Shown: positions 38,579 through 45,639 of the stretch, in pieces
Numbering within the stretch: position 1 is the stretch's first letter
Layout of the letters: each line of letters starts with the position of its first letter
NCBI GenBank assembly: GCA_030653435.1
Contig: JAURZI010000052.1
Coordinates: 1-45,639, forward strand
DNA: 45,639 bases
Direction of reading: 5' to 3'
Source of the DNA: Methylovulum sp.
GTDB lineage: Bacteria > Pseudomonadota > Gammaproteobacteria > Methylococcales > Methylomonadaceae
Notes under the pieces: generated by a model
What the model was told of the DNA's origin: nothing
What the model saw: the letters and a program-made list of their open reading frames with translations, nothing else
Databases searched by the model: none
Position numbers and translations under genes: made by a program

Positions 38579-40002
38579 AAATTAACCGCCTTGCCTTATG
38601 CGGCAACTGGATTTTAGAACGCTTCCCACTCGCCAAAGTGTGGAACGAACATATGACGCATTATTATGCGCCCAAGAATTTCAATTTCTGGTATTTTTTC
38701 GGATCGCTGGCCTTGCTGGTGCTTGTTAACCAATTTGTCACCGGCATTTTGTTAACCATGAATTACAAACCCGATGCCAAACTCGCTTTTGATTCGGTGG
38801 AATACATCATGCGGGATGTCAACTGGGGCTGGCTGATCCGCTATATGCACTCCACCGGCGCTTCCGCCTTTTTTATCGTGATTTACCTGCACATGTTCAG
38901 GGGCTTGATGTACGGCTCATTCAAACAACCGCGGGAACTGATCTGGATCTTCGGCATGTTGCTGTTCGTCTGCCTGATGGCGGAAGCCTTCATGGGTTAT
39001 TTGTTGCCGTGGGGGCAAATGTCCTACTGGGGCGCACAGGTTATTATTTCCCTGTTCAGCGCCATTCCGGTCATAGGCGATGACTTGTCGCTATGGGTCA
39101 GGGGCGATTATGTCGTATCCGACGCCACGTTAAACCGGTTCTTCGCGTTTCACGTCATTTCCGTGCCTCTGGTGTTGGTCATGCTAGTCTTCCTGCACAT
39201 TGTCGCGCTGCACGAAGTCGGTTCAAACAACCCTGACGGAATTGAAATCAAGAAATATAAGGACGAGCAAGGCATACCGCTGGACGGCATACCGTTCCAT
39301 CCCTATTACACGGTAAAAGATCTCGTTGGCGTGGCGGTATTTTTGATATTTTTCGCTACAGTTATTTTTTATATGCCGGAAATGGGCGGTTATTTTCTTG
39401 AACACGCTAACTTTATTCCCGCCGACCCAATGAAAACTCCTGAACATATCGCACCAGTCTGGTATTTCACACCGTTTTACGCGATCCTAAGGGCGATCCC
39501 TGATAAATTTGCCGGCGTCATCGGTATGGGCGGCGCTATTGTCGTGCTGTTTTTATTGCCTTGGCTGGACCGCAACCCTGTCAGATCAATACGCTACCGC
39601 GGCGGCATCTATAAAAAAGCATTGCTCTTGTTTGTTATCAGCTTTATTTGCTTGGGCTATCTGGGCACCCAACCCGCAACGCCTACGGCAACGTTATTTG
39701 CAAGGCTGTTCACGTCGATTTATTTTGGCTTCTTTCTGCTGATGCCAATTTATACGCGCTGGGAAAAAACCAAGCCTGTACCGCAAAGACTAACCGAACA
39801 ACATAGCCTTGAAGAGCAGCTACATACGCTAGAGGAACAGCTGCCGGCATTGTTTGAGGAAATTACCGAAACAAAGCCAGTGACAACAGAAATAGGTGAT
39901 CCTGCTTTTAGGAGTTCCTTTTTTACTAGAAGGCCTAATGCTGAAGGTTTACTCAATGTAACGACTCGATTAGTAAAAAAACTCAAAGAGAGCCTTGATT
40001 GA
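38575..40002 (+). CDS. petB: Cytochrome b of the bc1 complex, with extended C-terminal tail
   Basis: The 475-residue membrane protein has the heme-ligand helices (YMHSTGASAFFIVIYLHMFRG and FFAFHVISVPLVLVMLVFLH) and the Qo motif PEHIAPVWYF with the preceding LLPWGQMSYWGAQV. The first 395 residues are normal. The last roughly 75 are a hydrophilic tail after the final helix, with a Glu/Leu/Gln-rich stretch (SLEEQLHTLEEQLPALFEE) that may form a coiled coil. The tail is unusual for bacterial cytochrome b. It lies between petA and petC, with one base to the petC start. Confidence 0.96.
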   Translation: MKINRLALCGNWILERFPLAKVWNEHMTHYYAPKNFNFWYFFGSLALLVLVNQFVTGILLTMNYKPDAKLAFDSVEYIMRDVNWGWLIRYMHSTGASAFFIVIYLHMFRGLMYGSFKQPRELIWIFGMLLFVCLMAEAFMGYLLPWGQMSYWGAQVIISLFSAIPVIGDDLSLWVRGDYVVSDATLNRFFAFHVISVPLVLVMLVFLHIVALHEVGSNNPDGIEIKKYKDEQGIPLDGIPFHPYYTVKDLVGVAVFLIFFATVIFYMPEMGGYFLEHANFIPADPMKTPEHIAPVWYFTPFYAILRAIPDKFAGVIGMGGAIVVLFLLPWLDRNPVRSIRYRGGIYKKALLLFVISFICLGYLGTQPATPTATLFARLFTSIYFGFFLLMPIYTRWEKTKPVPQRLTEQHSLEEQLHTLEEQLPALFEEITETKPVTTEIGDPAFRSSFFTRRPNAEGLLNVTTRLVKKLKESLD

Positions 40003-40003
40003 T

Positions 40004-40735
40004 ATGAAACTGATAACAACCCTACTGCTATTATTAACGCTCTCTGTTGGCGCCCATGCTGCGGAAGAAACAAAACTCCAAGCAGCCAATGTTGACCTTA
40101 GCGATAAAGTGTCTTTGTTACGCGGTGCCAAGCACTTTGTCACTTACTGTTTAGGCTGCCATTCCGCAAAATACATGCGTTATCTACGCATCGCGCTGGA
40201 TGCAGGTGTGGATGAGAAAATAGTCTTAAAAGACATTGCCCCGGAAGGCGCATCCATCTATGACCAATTGCATAGCGCCATGAACAAGCACGACGCCGAA
40301 AAATGGTTTGGCACACAACCGCCAGACTTGTCGTTAATCGCCCGTTCGCGCGGCGCCGACTGGCTGTACAGTTATTTAAAAAGCTATTACATTGACCCTA
40401 CACGGCCTTTTGGGGTAAATAACATGGTGTTTCCGGATACCGCCATGCCTAACCCGCTGTGGCAATTACAAGGCGAGCAGCATACCGTTCAAAGAAAAAC
40501 AATCTGGGGCGAGTATGCCCAGCTGGTGCTTGATGAACCGGGCAAGCTATCCGAAAGGGAATTTGACCGCATGGTCAACGATTTGGTCAACTTTCTCGTC
40601 TATGTTGGCGAACCCGGACAAATGGAAAGGCAAAGCATAGGTAAATATGTATTGGCTTTTCTGCTGATCTTTTTGGTAATCGCTTATCTGTTGAAAAAAG
40701 AGTATTGGAAAGATATTCATAAAGACGTCCATTAA
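40004..40735 (+). CDS. petC: Cytochrome c1 of the bc1 complex
   Basis: The ATG at 40004 gives 243 residues with a signal peptide (MKLITTLLLLLTLSVGAHA). A TTG three codons earlier is less likely. The heme site is CLGCH in TYCLGCHSAKYMRY, the probable axial Met is in TAMPNPLWQL, and a single C-terminal anchor (YVLAFLLIFLVIAYLLKKEYW) holds it in the membrane. It completes the petABC operon and passes electrons to periplasmic cytochrome c. Confidence 0.96.
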   Translation: MKLITTLLLLLTLSVGAHAAEETKLQAANVDLSDKVSLLRGAKHFVTYCLGCHSAKYMRYLRIALDAGVDEKIVLKDIAPEGASIYDQLHSAMNKHDAEKWFGTQPPDLSLIARSRGADWLYSYLKSYYIDPTRPFGVNNMVFPDTAMPNPLWQLQGEQHTVQRKTIWGEYAQLVLDEPGKLSEREFDRMVNDLVNFLVYVGEPGQMERQSIGKYVLAFLLIFLVIAYLLKKEYWKDIHKDVH

Positions 40736-40752
40736 GGCCAAGCATGAAACAT

Positions 40753-40777
40753 GCGGACTGGGCTATGCCCAGTCCGC
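40753..40777. terminator. Perfect hairpin after petC
   Basis: GCGGACTGGGC (40753-40763) and GCCCAGTCCGC (40767-40777) form a perfect 11-pair stem with loop TAT, 18 bases after the petC stop. No T-run follows, so it may be a terminator of low efficiency, an RNA-stabilising hairpin, or a REP-related sequence. Confidence 0.5.
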
Positions 40778-41025
40778 AACACCAGTCGGACATGGCATCG
40801 AATGGACATCCATGCTCCTGTGAGGTCCGCCGCATGGCCCAACATATAATTAAACCAGCGGGCTACAGACACGCCGCACTGTTCACCCGCGCTTCGCGTT
40901 GATTTAATTCAACCGTAGATTCAACGCCTTGCACATCACAAGACACAGCCAACGCAAAAGCTTGGCTTTTTGTGGTACAATTTCGACTTTTTTACCATCC
41001 TACACGTCCAAAGAGGTTGTTATTT

Positions 41026-41661
41026 GTGGCAAATATTATTACTCGTAAATCTGTAATGACGCTTTTTTCATCACCCACATGCCCGATGAGCCACTGCGCC
41101 CGCTTTGTTTTACACGAAAAAGCGATTACCGCTGATATAGAATACTATGATCCGACCGACCCGCCTGAAGATCTGCTGGAACTGAATCCAACAGGCACAT
41201 CACCTACGCTGATAGAACGCGAACTGGTTTTATATGATTCACGCATTATCATGGAATATCTGGATGAGCGCTTTCCGCACCCCCCTTTGCACCAGATGGA
41301 TCCAGTCTCGCGCGCAACAGCCAGGATGCTGATTAAACGTATCGATCAGGACTGGTATCAATTGCTCGATGAAATTTTATTTTCCGGTGAAAAAAAATCA
41401 GCCCGCGCCAAAAAATTGCTAAGGGAAAGCCTGCTGGCAGCCGCCCCCATTTTTGCCGACCGGCCTTATTTTATGAGTGATGAGTTTTCCCTGATAGATT
41501 GCGTCATCGCCCCTTTATTATGGCGGCTGCCCAGTATCGGTATTGATGTATCGACACATAACGACGTCATCAATAACTATGCCCAGCGCATCTTCAAAAG
41601 ACCGGCATTCAAACGCAGTCTGAGTGAAGCCGAAAAAGAAATGGCGGACATCCTAAAATGA
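41026..41661 (+). CDS. sspA: Stringent starvation protein A (glutathione S-transferase fold)
   Basis: I place the start at GTG 41026 (211 residues), because AGAGG lies nine bases upstream and the resulting N-terminus, ending in RKSVMTLFSSP, aligns with E. coli SspA. The frame upstream to 40972 has no support. The conserved SRIIMEYLDERFPHPPL and FSLIDCVIAPLLWRLP blocks are clear. SspA binds RNA polymerase and adjusts transcription in stationary phase and stress. The petABC-sspAB order is found in other gammaproteobacteria. It overlaps sspB by four bases. Confidence 0.94.
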   Translation: MANIITRKSVMTLFSSPTCPMSHCARFVLHEKAITADIEYYDPTDPPEDLLELNPTGTSPTLIERELVLYDSRIIMEYLDERFPHPPLHQMDPVSRATARMLIKRIDQDWYQLLDEILFSGEKKSARAKKLLRESLLAAAPIFADRPYFMSDEFSLIDCVIAPLLWRLPSIGIDVSTHNDVINNYAQRIFKRPAFKRSLSEAEKEMADILK

Positions 41662-42035
41662 CCCCCCTAAAACCTTATTTAATCCGTTCTATCTACGAAT
41701 GGATTACCGACAACAACCTCACCCCGCATCTTTTGGTCGATGCAGAAAACAGCCATGCGATTGTCCCACAGCAATTTATTGAAGACGGTAAAATTGTTTT
41801 AAACATCAGGCCGCAAGCAATACAAGGACTTACTCTAGGCAATGAGGAAATTCAATTTAATGCCCGGTTTAATGGCAACCCTATGCATATCGTTGCCCCT
41901 GTCGCAGCCGTTTTGGCCATTTATGCCAAAGAAAACGGCAAAGGCATGATTTTCGATCAGGAAGACATCGATACTGATGAACCACCCCCAGAAAAAAAAC
42001 CACCCTCCAGACCCCATTTGCGCGTCGTAAAATAA
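41658..42035 (+). CDS. sspB: ClpXP protease specificity-enhancing factor SspB
   Basis: The 125-residue protein begins with the SspB pattern KPYLIRSIYEWITDNNLTPH and has IVLNIRPQAIQGLTLGNEEIQFNARF, the ssrA-tag-binding fold. An acidic linker (QEDIDTDEPPPE) leads to the C-terminal ClpX-binding peptide RPHLRVVK. It tethers ssrA-tagged proteins to ClpXP. It is translationally coupled with sspA. Confidence 0.95.
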   Translation: MTPLKPYLIRSIYEWITDNNLTPHLLVDAENSHAIVPQQFIEDGKIVLNIRPQAIQGLTLGNEEIQFNARFNGNPMHIVAPVAAVLAIYAKENGKGMIFDQEDIDTDEPPPEKKPPSRPHLRVVK

Positions 42036-42040
42036 CACTA

Positions 42041-42065
42041 GCCGCTATGTCTCTGACATAGCGGC
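42041..42065. terminator. Bidirectional terminator-like hairpin between sspB and the DUF1820 gene
   Basis: GCCGCTATGTC (42041-42051) and GACATAGCGGC (42055-42065) form a perfect 11-pair stem with loop TCT, placed between the converging stops at 42035 and 42067. No long T-run is visible on either side. Confidence 0.6.
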
Positions 42066-42066
42066 G

Positions 42067-42399
42067 CTATGTCTTATCCGGCGAAAAAAGCGTCGACACT
42101 TTGCCATATCCTTCCGCAATCTCTTTTGATAAAGTAAACATTTTCGCAGTCCCTTGTTTTTTTACCTGGTCAATGCGAATAATCTTATGTACAGGTATAA
42201 ACGAGCGCTCCACCCCGGCAAATTCGAGTTTCAGTTTTTCTTCACCAGGATCGACAACAATTGAACTTTTCTCCCCGAAGACAAACTCTTCAATCACCAC
42301 AAACCCATACAATTCTGCCTGGTAGACGTTTTTGACGAAGACCTCGTAGACTTGCTCCTGATTAATAAAAACAACTTTATAACTATTTTTTTCCGACAT
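42067..42399 (-). CDS. DUF1820 family protein
   Basis: The likely start is the ATG at 42399 (110 residues, beginning MSEKNSYKVVFINQEQVYEV). A frame seven codons longer is possible. The pattern QAELYGFVVIEEFVFGEKSSIVVDPGEE followed by SFIPVHKIIRIDQVKKQGTAK is that of the DUF1820 family, small proteins found across gammaproteobacteria. Function is unknown, and no catalytic residues or membrane segments are seen. It lies downstream of the NUDIX gene on the same strand. Confidence 0.8.
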   Translation of the reverse strand: MSEKNSYKVVFINQEQVYEVFVKNVYQAELYGFVVIEEFVFGEKSSIVVDPGEEKLKLEFAGVERSFIPVHKIIRIDQVKKQGTAKMFTLSKEIAEGYGKVSTLFSPDKT

Positions 42400-42459
42400 T
42401 CTGATTACTTTTATCCTCAACAGTTTTAGTGATCCGCCCTTTATACGCTAGCTTTCAAA

Positions 42460-42954
42460 TCAACGCAGTATAAAGTCTGCACCTGTACCGTTAACATCGT
42501 ACAGGCCGGTTGCCAATCCTCTTCTGTAAGCGTTAAACGTCCGCATAATAATCTCCGGCAGGCCTGTAACCAAAGGATAGTCAGGCAAATTTTCCAGCCC
42601 TACCCACCGGGCATCGGCAGCATCGCTCTGCGCCACCGGCGCATTATCTTCTTCACCACTTGGCAGCGCTAAAAAATCCATGATCACATAGTGAAAACCT
42701 TCAAGCCGCCTTTCCACAACAGCGGTAATAGTTTTCACGTCAACGTTCAGCCCCGTTTCCTCTTGGATTTCCCGCCTGCACGCGTCCACCAAGGTTTCCC
42801 CCGCTTCCAGCTTGCCGCCGGGCACAGACCATAGCCCGGCGGCAGGCCGTTGATTGCGCCTGATCAACAACACTTGCTGTTGATTGTTAAAAACAATACC
42901 AGCGACGCCTATCATCGGCACGGGATAACTATCCGTTAATTTATCTTGTATCAT
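42460..42954 (-). CDS. NUDIX hydrolase
   Basis: The ATG at 42954 gives 164 residues (a TTG at 42963 is the alternative). The NUDIX box runs through GGKLEAGETLVDACRREIQEETGL with all catalytic Glu residues, after GVAGIVFNNQQQVLLIRRN and GLWSVPGG. The WSVPGGKLEAGE form resembles ADP-ribose and nucleotide pyrophosphatases, but the substrate cannot be told from sequence. There is no signal peptide, so it is cytoplasmic. Confidence 0.9.
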   Translation of the reverse strand: MIQDKLTDSYPVPMIGVAGIVFNNQQQVLLIRRNQRPAAGLWSVPGGKLEAGETLVDACRREIQEETGLNVDVKTITAVVERRLEGFHYVIMDFLALPSGEEDNAPVAQSDAADARWVGLENLPDYPLVTGLPEIIMRTFNAYRRGLATGLYDVNGTGADFILR

Positions 42955-43033
42955 AAAACCCAATTATTCATTATCAGCCATTCATTTTAGTTGTATAGTT
43001 AGTGCGATCGCATTGTATTAATCGTCCCATAAG

Positions 43034-43068
43034 TTCGCGCACAGTAACCTAATTCTGCTGTGCGCGAA
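43034..43068. promoter_or_regulatory. Inverted repeat upstream of the diheme cytochrome gene
   Basis: TTCGCGCACAG (43034-43044) and CTGTGCGCGAA (43058-43068) are exact inverted copies with a 13-base spacer. They lie in the divergent region between the NUDIX and cytochrome genes, so a regulator site or an RNA hairpin are both possible. Confidence 0.5.
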
Positions 43069-43076
43069 TGAAACAA

Positions 43077-43090
43077 TTAATATAGATCAA
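43077..43090 (+). promoter_or_regulatory. FNR/ANR-like site upstream of the diheme cytochrome gene
   Basis: TTAATATAGATCAA matches the FNR consensus TTGAT-N4-ATCAA at nine of ten positions. It lies 43 bases before the start at 43133, a position suited to oxygen-dependent control of a cytochrome gene. An FNR homolog is not in the window. Confidence 0.4.
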
Positions 43091-43132
43091 CGCTCCCCTA
43101 TCAAGAACACCACTTACTTCATGAGGTGAATC

Positions 43133-43699
43133 ATGCACCCACTAAAACCATTATTTTCAGTGCCTTTGCTAATAGCCTGCATTGCCATGACATCTGCCTA
43201 TGCCGCCGATCCCAAGGCCGGGGCACAAAAAGCAACCGTTTGCCTAGGTTGCCATGGTCCCCAAGGTAAAAGCAGCAACGCACAGTGGCCCAATTTGGCA
43301 GCCCAGCAACCGACCTATATCGCCAACCAGCTTAATGCCTATAAGAGCGGAATCCGCGAAAATCCAATGATGCAAAGCATAGCAGCCAATCTGGGTCAGG
43401 ACGATATCAATAACCTTGCGGCTTATTTTGCCAGCCTGCCTGCTGCCAGCGCCGGAGGCGACCCCGCATTGGCAAGTTCCGGCCAACCCAAAGCCGCAAT
43501 GTGCCTAGGATGCCATGGCCCATCAGCAACCGGCAATGGTCAATTTCCTAGGCTTGCAGGACAGCATCCCAATTATCTGGTCACACAATTAAAAAACTTT
43601 AAGGACGGTACGCGCCAAAACAGTCAGATGCAAGCCATTGCCGGTAGTTTGTCTGAAGAAGACATGACGCAACTGGCCGCTTATTTTGGCTCCTTATAG
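43133..43699 (+). CDS. Diheme cytochrome c (cytochrome c4 type)
   Basis: The 188-residue protein has a signal peptide (LLIACIAMTSAYA) and two similar halves, each with one heme site: VCLGCHG near residue 37 and MCLGCHG near 123. Likely axial Met residues are in NPMMQSIA and NSQMQAIA. Each half ends with LAAYFASLP or LAAYFGSL, the cytochrome c4 pattern. It is a periplasmic electron carrier that may take electrons from the bc1 complex and give them to a terminal oxidase. AGGTG lies just before the ATG. Confidence 0.92.
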   Translation: MHPLKPLFSVPLLIACIAMTSAYAADPKAGAQKATVCLGCHGPQGKSSNAQWPNLAAQQPTYIANQLNAYKSGIRENPMMQSIAANLGQDDINNLAAYFASLPAASAGGDPALASSGQPKAAMCLGCHGPSATGNGQFPRLAGQHPNYLVTQLKNFKDGTRQNSQMQAIAGSLSEEDMTQLAAYFGSL

Positions 43700-43892
43700 C
43701 TAGGTTACAAGCCGGAATTAATCTGCCGATTCCTGCCTGGTGCAGAATTTATGACCACGCTATTATTTGTACGGCTGCTGCCAGCACTGACGATAAACCC
43801 GTACCCTTAATGGTTAATAAATCACCTGCCCGTTTCTAAAATGGTTTTATGCTAACAGCCGCCTGATGACCCAGACAGACGTAGCTTAAACC

Positions 43893-43910
43893 CGCCGACC
43901 TAATGCGGCG
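43893..43910 (+). other. Small hairpin in the leader of the beta-helix protein gene
   Basis: CGCCG (43893-43897) pairs with CGGCG (43906-43910) around loop ACCTAATG, about 50 bases before the start at 43958. The surrounding leader has the look of a structured RNA, but no known riboswitch class could be matched by eye. Confidence 0.3.
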
Positions 43911-43957
43911 AAGCCCGGTATCGAACCCTACCCAAACAACATCCACCGAGAAATGTT

Positions 43958-45466
43958 ATGACCAAGCAACCCTTTTCTTTCCCTTTCCGCCACCATGCCT
44001 TGGCGCTAGCGATGGCAATGGCGGCTGGCTACAGCCATGCCGCGACCCTTAACGTCAGCGACTCCTGTACGCTGGTCAATGCCATCAATAATGCCAACAC
44101 CGATACCGATACCGACGGCGCCGGCGGATGCCCTTCGGGTAGCGGTGCCGATCAGCTAAATCTCAGCGCCAAAGCTACCTATACACTAACAGCAATAAAT
44201 AATATTAACGCAGGGCCCAATGGCCTACCTTTGATAACCAGCGTCATCACCATCAACGGTAACGGCGCAAGTATCAAACGCGCTAACGCTGCTGACACGG
44301 AGAGCTTCCGTCTATTACGCATAGTCAATGGCGCACTGACGCTAAATAATGTCAGATTATCAGGCGGAAAACTGACTGGGGATACTGACTATGGCGGCGG
44401 CATTTCCAACAATGGCACGCTGACGCTGAACAACAGCACCATCTCGGGCAATAGCGCATTGGGTATAAACTCAGCCGGCAGCGGCATCTTAAATGGCTAC
44501 GCCGGCGTTTTGTCCCTGAACAACAGTACAGTGTCCGGCAACAGCGCCACACACGGGGGCGCGATCTTTGATGTAGGCGGCACGGCGGAGCTCAACAACA
44601 GCACGATCTCTGGCAATCGCGCCATAGGCGACACGGGCGGCACAGGCGGCATTATTAATCTGGGTAACATGCAATTAATCAATAGCACCGTGTCCGGCAA
44701 TAGCAGCATCAGCGCCAGCAGCTATGGCACCGGAGGCATCCAGAACAGCGGAACTATGAGCCTTTTACATAGCACAGTCGCAAACAACCTTATCGCCCAT
44801 GGCAATGTCACCGGCATCAACAATAGCCGTACGCTGACATTGACCAACAGTCTCATTGCCAATAGTAAAGGTGGCTCAGATTGTTACTCAGGCAACTTTG
44901 AACACTCTGCCATGATTACCTTGCGGGGGACTAACCTCATTGAAGACGGCACTTGCGGTACGCCACCCAGCGCTGACCCAAAGCTTGCCCCGCTATTGGA
45001 CAACGGCGGGGTGACACTGACGCACGCCTTACGACTAGGCAGCCCTGCCGCAGATATAGTGGATACACGTTGTTCAAGCACCGACCAGCGCAACGTAAAA
45101 CGCCCCCAACCTGCGGGTAGCCTGTGCGATGCCGGCTCTTTTGAGCGCATCAAGACCAAGCCGGCCAGCACTAAAATTATACTGAATTTTTTTGACGCAC
45201 AACTTAGCGGCGGCGGCTTACTCGGTACAGGCAGCGAAAAATTCGCCTATCACAGCCCCAATGCGCTACGCAACCAGTTGCTTACCGCTGGTGATTACAG
45301 GGATCGCAACCTGACCATCCGGGCCTGCGAGCAACTGGCTAGGACCCTGTTGCGTATCGACACCGACAATACCCCGGACAACAATGATTACGTGACCGGT
45401 AGCCAGGCGAATATGCTAGCGGCTAACATCAATGCCTTACGCAGCAATTGGACATGCACTAACTGA
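43958..45466 (+). CDS. Secreted right-handed beta-helix (polymorphic outer membrane/CSLREA-like) protein
   Basis: The 502-residue protein has a signal peptide (RHHALALAMAMAAGYSHA) followed by LNVSDSCTLVNAINNANTD, the opening found in secreted beta-helix proteins of the choice-of-anchor/CSLREA type. About six imperfect repeats of the form LNNSTISGNSA run from residue 130 to 290 and suggest parallel beta-helix turns. A block with DPKLAPLLDNGGVTLTHALRLGSPA and RPQPAGSLCDAGSFE closes the helix, as in related proteins. The last 100 residues (from about 400) are a separate mostly non-repeated region. No autotransporter barrel or PEP-CTERM anchor is seen. It is probably a surface or secreted protein of unknown role. 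Confidence 0.82.
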   Translation: MTKQPFSFPFRHHALALAMAMAAGYSHAATLNVSDSCTLVNAINNANTDTDTDGAGGCPSGSGADQLNLSAKATYTLTAINNINAGPNGLPLITSVITINGNGASIKRANAADTESFRLLRIVNGALTLNNVRLSGGKLTGDTDYGGGISNNGTLTLNNSTISGNSALGINSAGSGILNGYAGVLSLNNSTVSGNSATHGGAIFDVGGTAELNNSTISGNRAIGDTGGTGGIINLGNMQLINSTVSGNSSISASSYGTGGIQNSGTMSLLHSTVANNLIAHGNVTGINNSRTLTLTNSLIANSKGGSDCYSGNFEHSAMITLRGTNLIEDGTCGTPPSADPKLAPLLDNGGVTLTHALRLGSPAADIVDTRCSSTDQRNVKRPQPAGSLCDAGSFERIKTKPASTKIILNFFDAQLSGGGLLGTGSEKFAYHSPNALRNQLLTAGDYRDRNLTIRACEQLARTLLRIDTDNTPDNNDYVTGSQANMLAANINALRSNWTCTN

Positions 45467-45480
45467 CCCTCCTAAAAGCA

Positions 45481-45502
45481 CCCGGCAGCTCCAGCTGCCG
45501 GG
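45481..45502. terminator. Terminator-like hairpin after the beta-helix protein gene
   Basis: CCCGGCAG (45481-45488) pairs with CTGCCGGG (45495-45502) around loop CTCCAG, 15 bases after the stop at 45466. The stem is strong and GC-rich, but no T-run follows. The remaining bases to 45639 show no gene. Confidence 0.6.
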
Positions 45503-45639
45503 TAATCCCTACAAATCAATGCAGGTGGCATTGATTAGCGATTTTTGACATAGTGCAGCGCCAAACTTTGCAGCACTTATGGCATGAACTCCGCCCCCAC
45601 CCCACTGAATATTGAATCAACGCTATTTTGCCCCAGACG

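Noticed and set aside
43861..43957. Possible cyclic di-GMP-I riboswitch before the beta-helix protein gene
   Set aside because: A GACCTAATG-like stretch is present, but the conserved GGCAAACC and GCAAAGCC segments of that class are absent.

Overview
The window looks like a chromosomal segment of a gammaproteobacterium. The evidence is the gene order kdsD-kdsC-lptC-lptA-lptB-rpoN-hpf-rapZ, an mla phospholipid-transport operon next to murA, and petABC directly followed by sspA-sspB. A periplasmic binding protein of the family linked to PQQ methanol dehydrogenases (MoxJ/XoxJ type), a diheme cytochrome c and large VCBS-type surface proteins fit a methylotroph, perhaps a type I methanotroph (Methylococcales). 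That lineage call is inference, not proof.

Layout. Positions 1-8007 (minus) hold the first 2669 codons of a giant surface protein whose 3' end lies outside the window. A 600-base gene-free stretch rich in hairpins follows. From 8604 to 19398 (minus) is a seven-gene cluster built around Anbu, a proteasome-like protein. It has three transglutaminase-type proteins (one carrying DUF2126), a fused circularly permuted ATP-grasp/alpha-E protein, a ParA-like ATPase and a VOC-type putative iron dioxygenase. Next come a MoxJ/XoxJ-like binding protein, then rapZ, hpf, rpoN, lptB, lptA, lptC, kdsC and kdsD, all on the minus strand.

From 27085 most genes are on the plus strand: a trio of SRPBCC protein, short LOV photoreceptor and membrane fatty acid hydroxylase; mlaF-mlaE-mlaD-mlaB without mlaC; murA; hisG; an AT-rich pair (OLD-like AAA ATPase plus small PD-(D/E)XK-like protein) wedged between hisG and hisD; hisD; a REPIN-like inverted repeat; hisC; petA-petB-petC; sspA-sspB. 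Two minus-strand genes follow (DUF1820 and NUDIX), then a diheme cytochrome c and a secreted beta-helix-type protein on the plus strand.

How the genes work together: the kds/lpt/mla/murA block makes and maintains the cell envelope (Kdo, LPS transport, phospholipid asymmetry, peptidoglycan precursor). The pet genes encode the cytochrome bc1 complex, which can pass electrons to c-type cytochromes such as the one at 43133. The Anbu cluster resembles a peptide-bond-forming/processing system of unknown product. The most interesting candidates for undescribed biology are the ATPase/nuclease pair inside the histidine operon, the extended Anbu cluster with a VOC dioxygenase at its head, the LOV/SRPBCC/hydroxylase trio, and the hairpin-rich intergenic region at 8290-8545.
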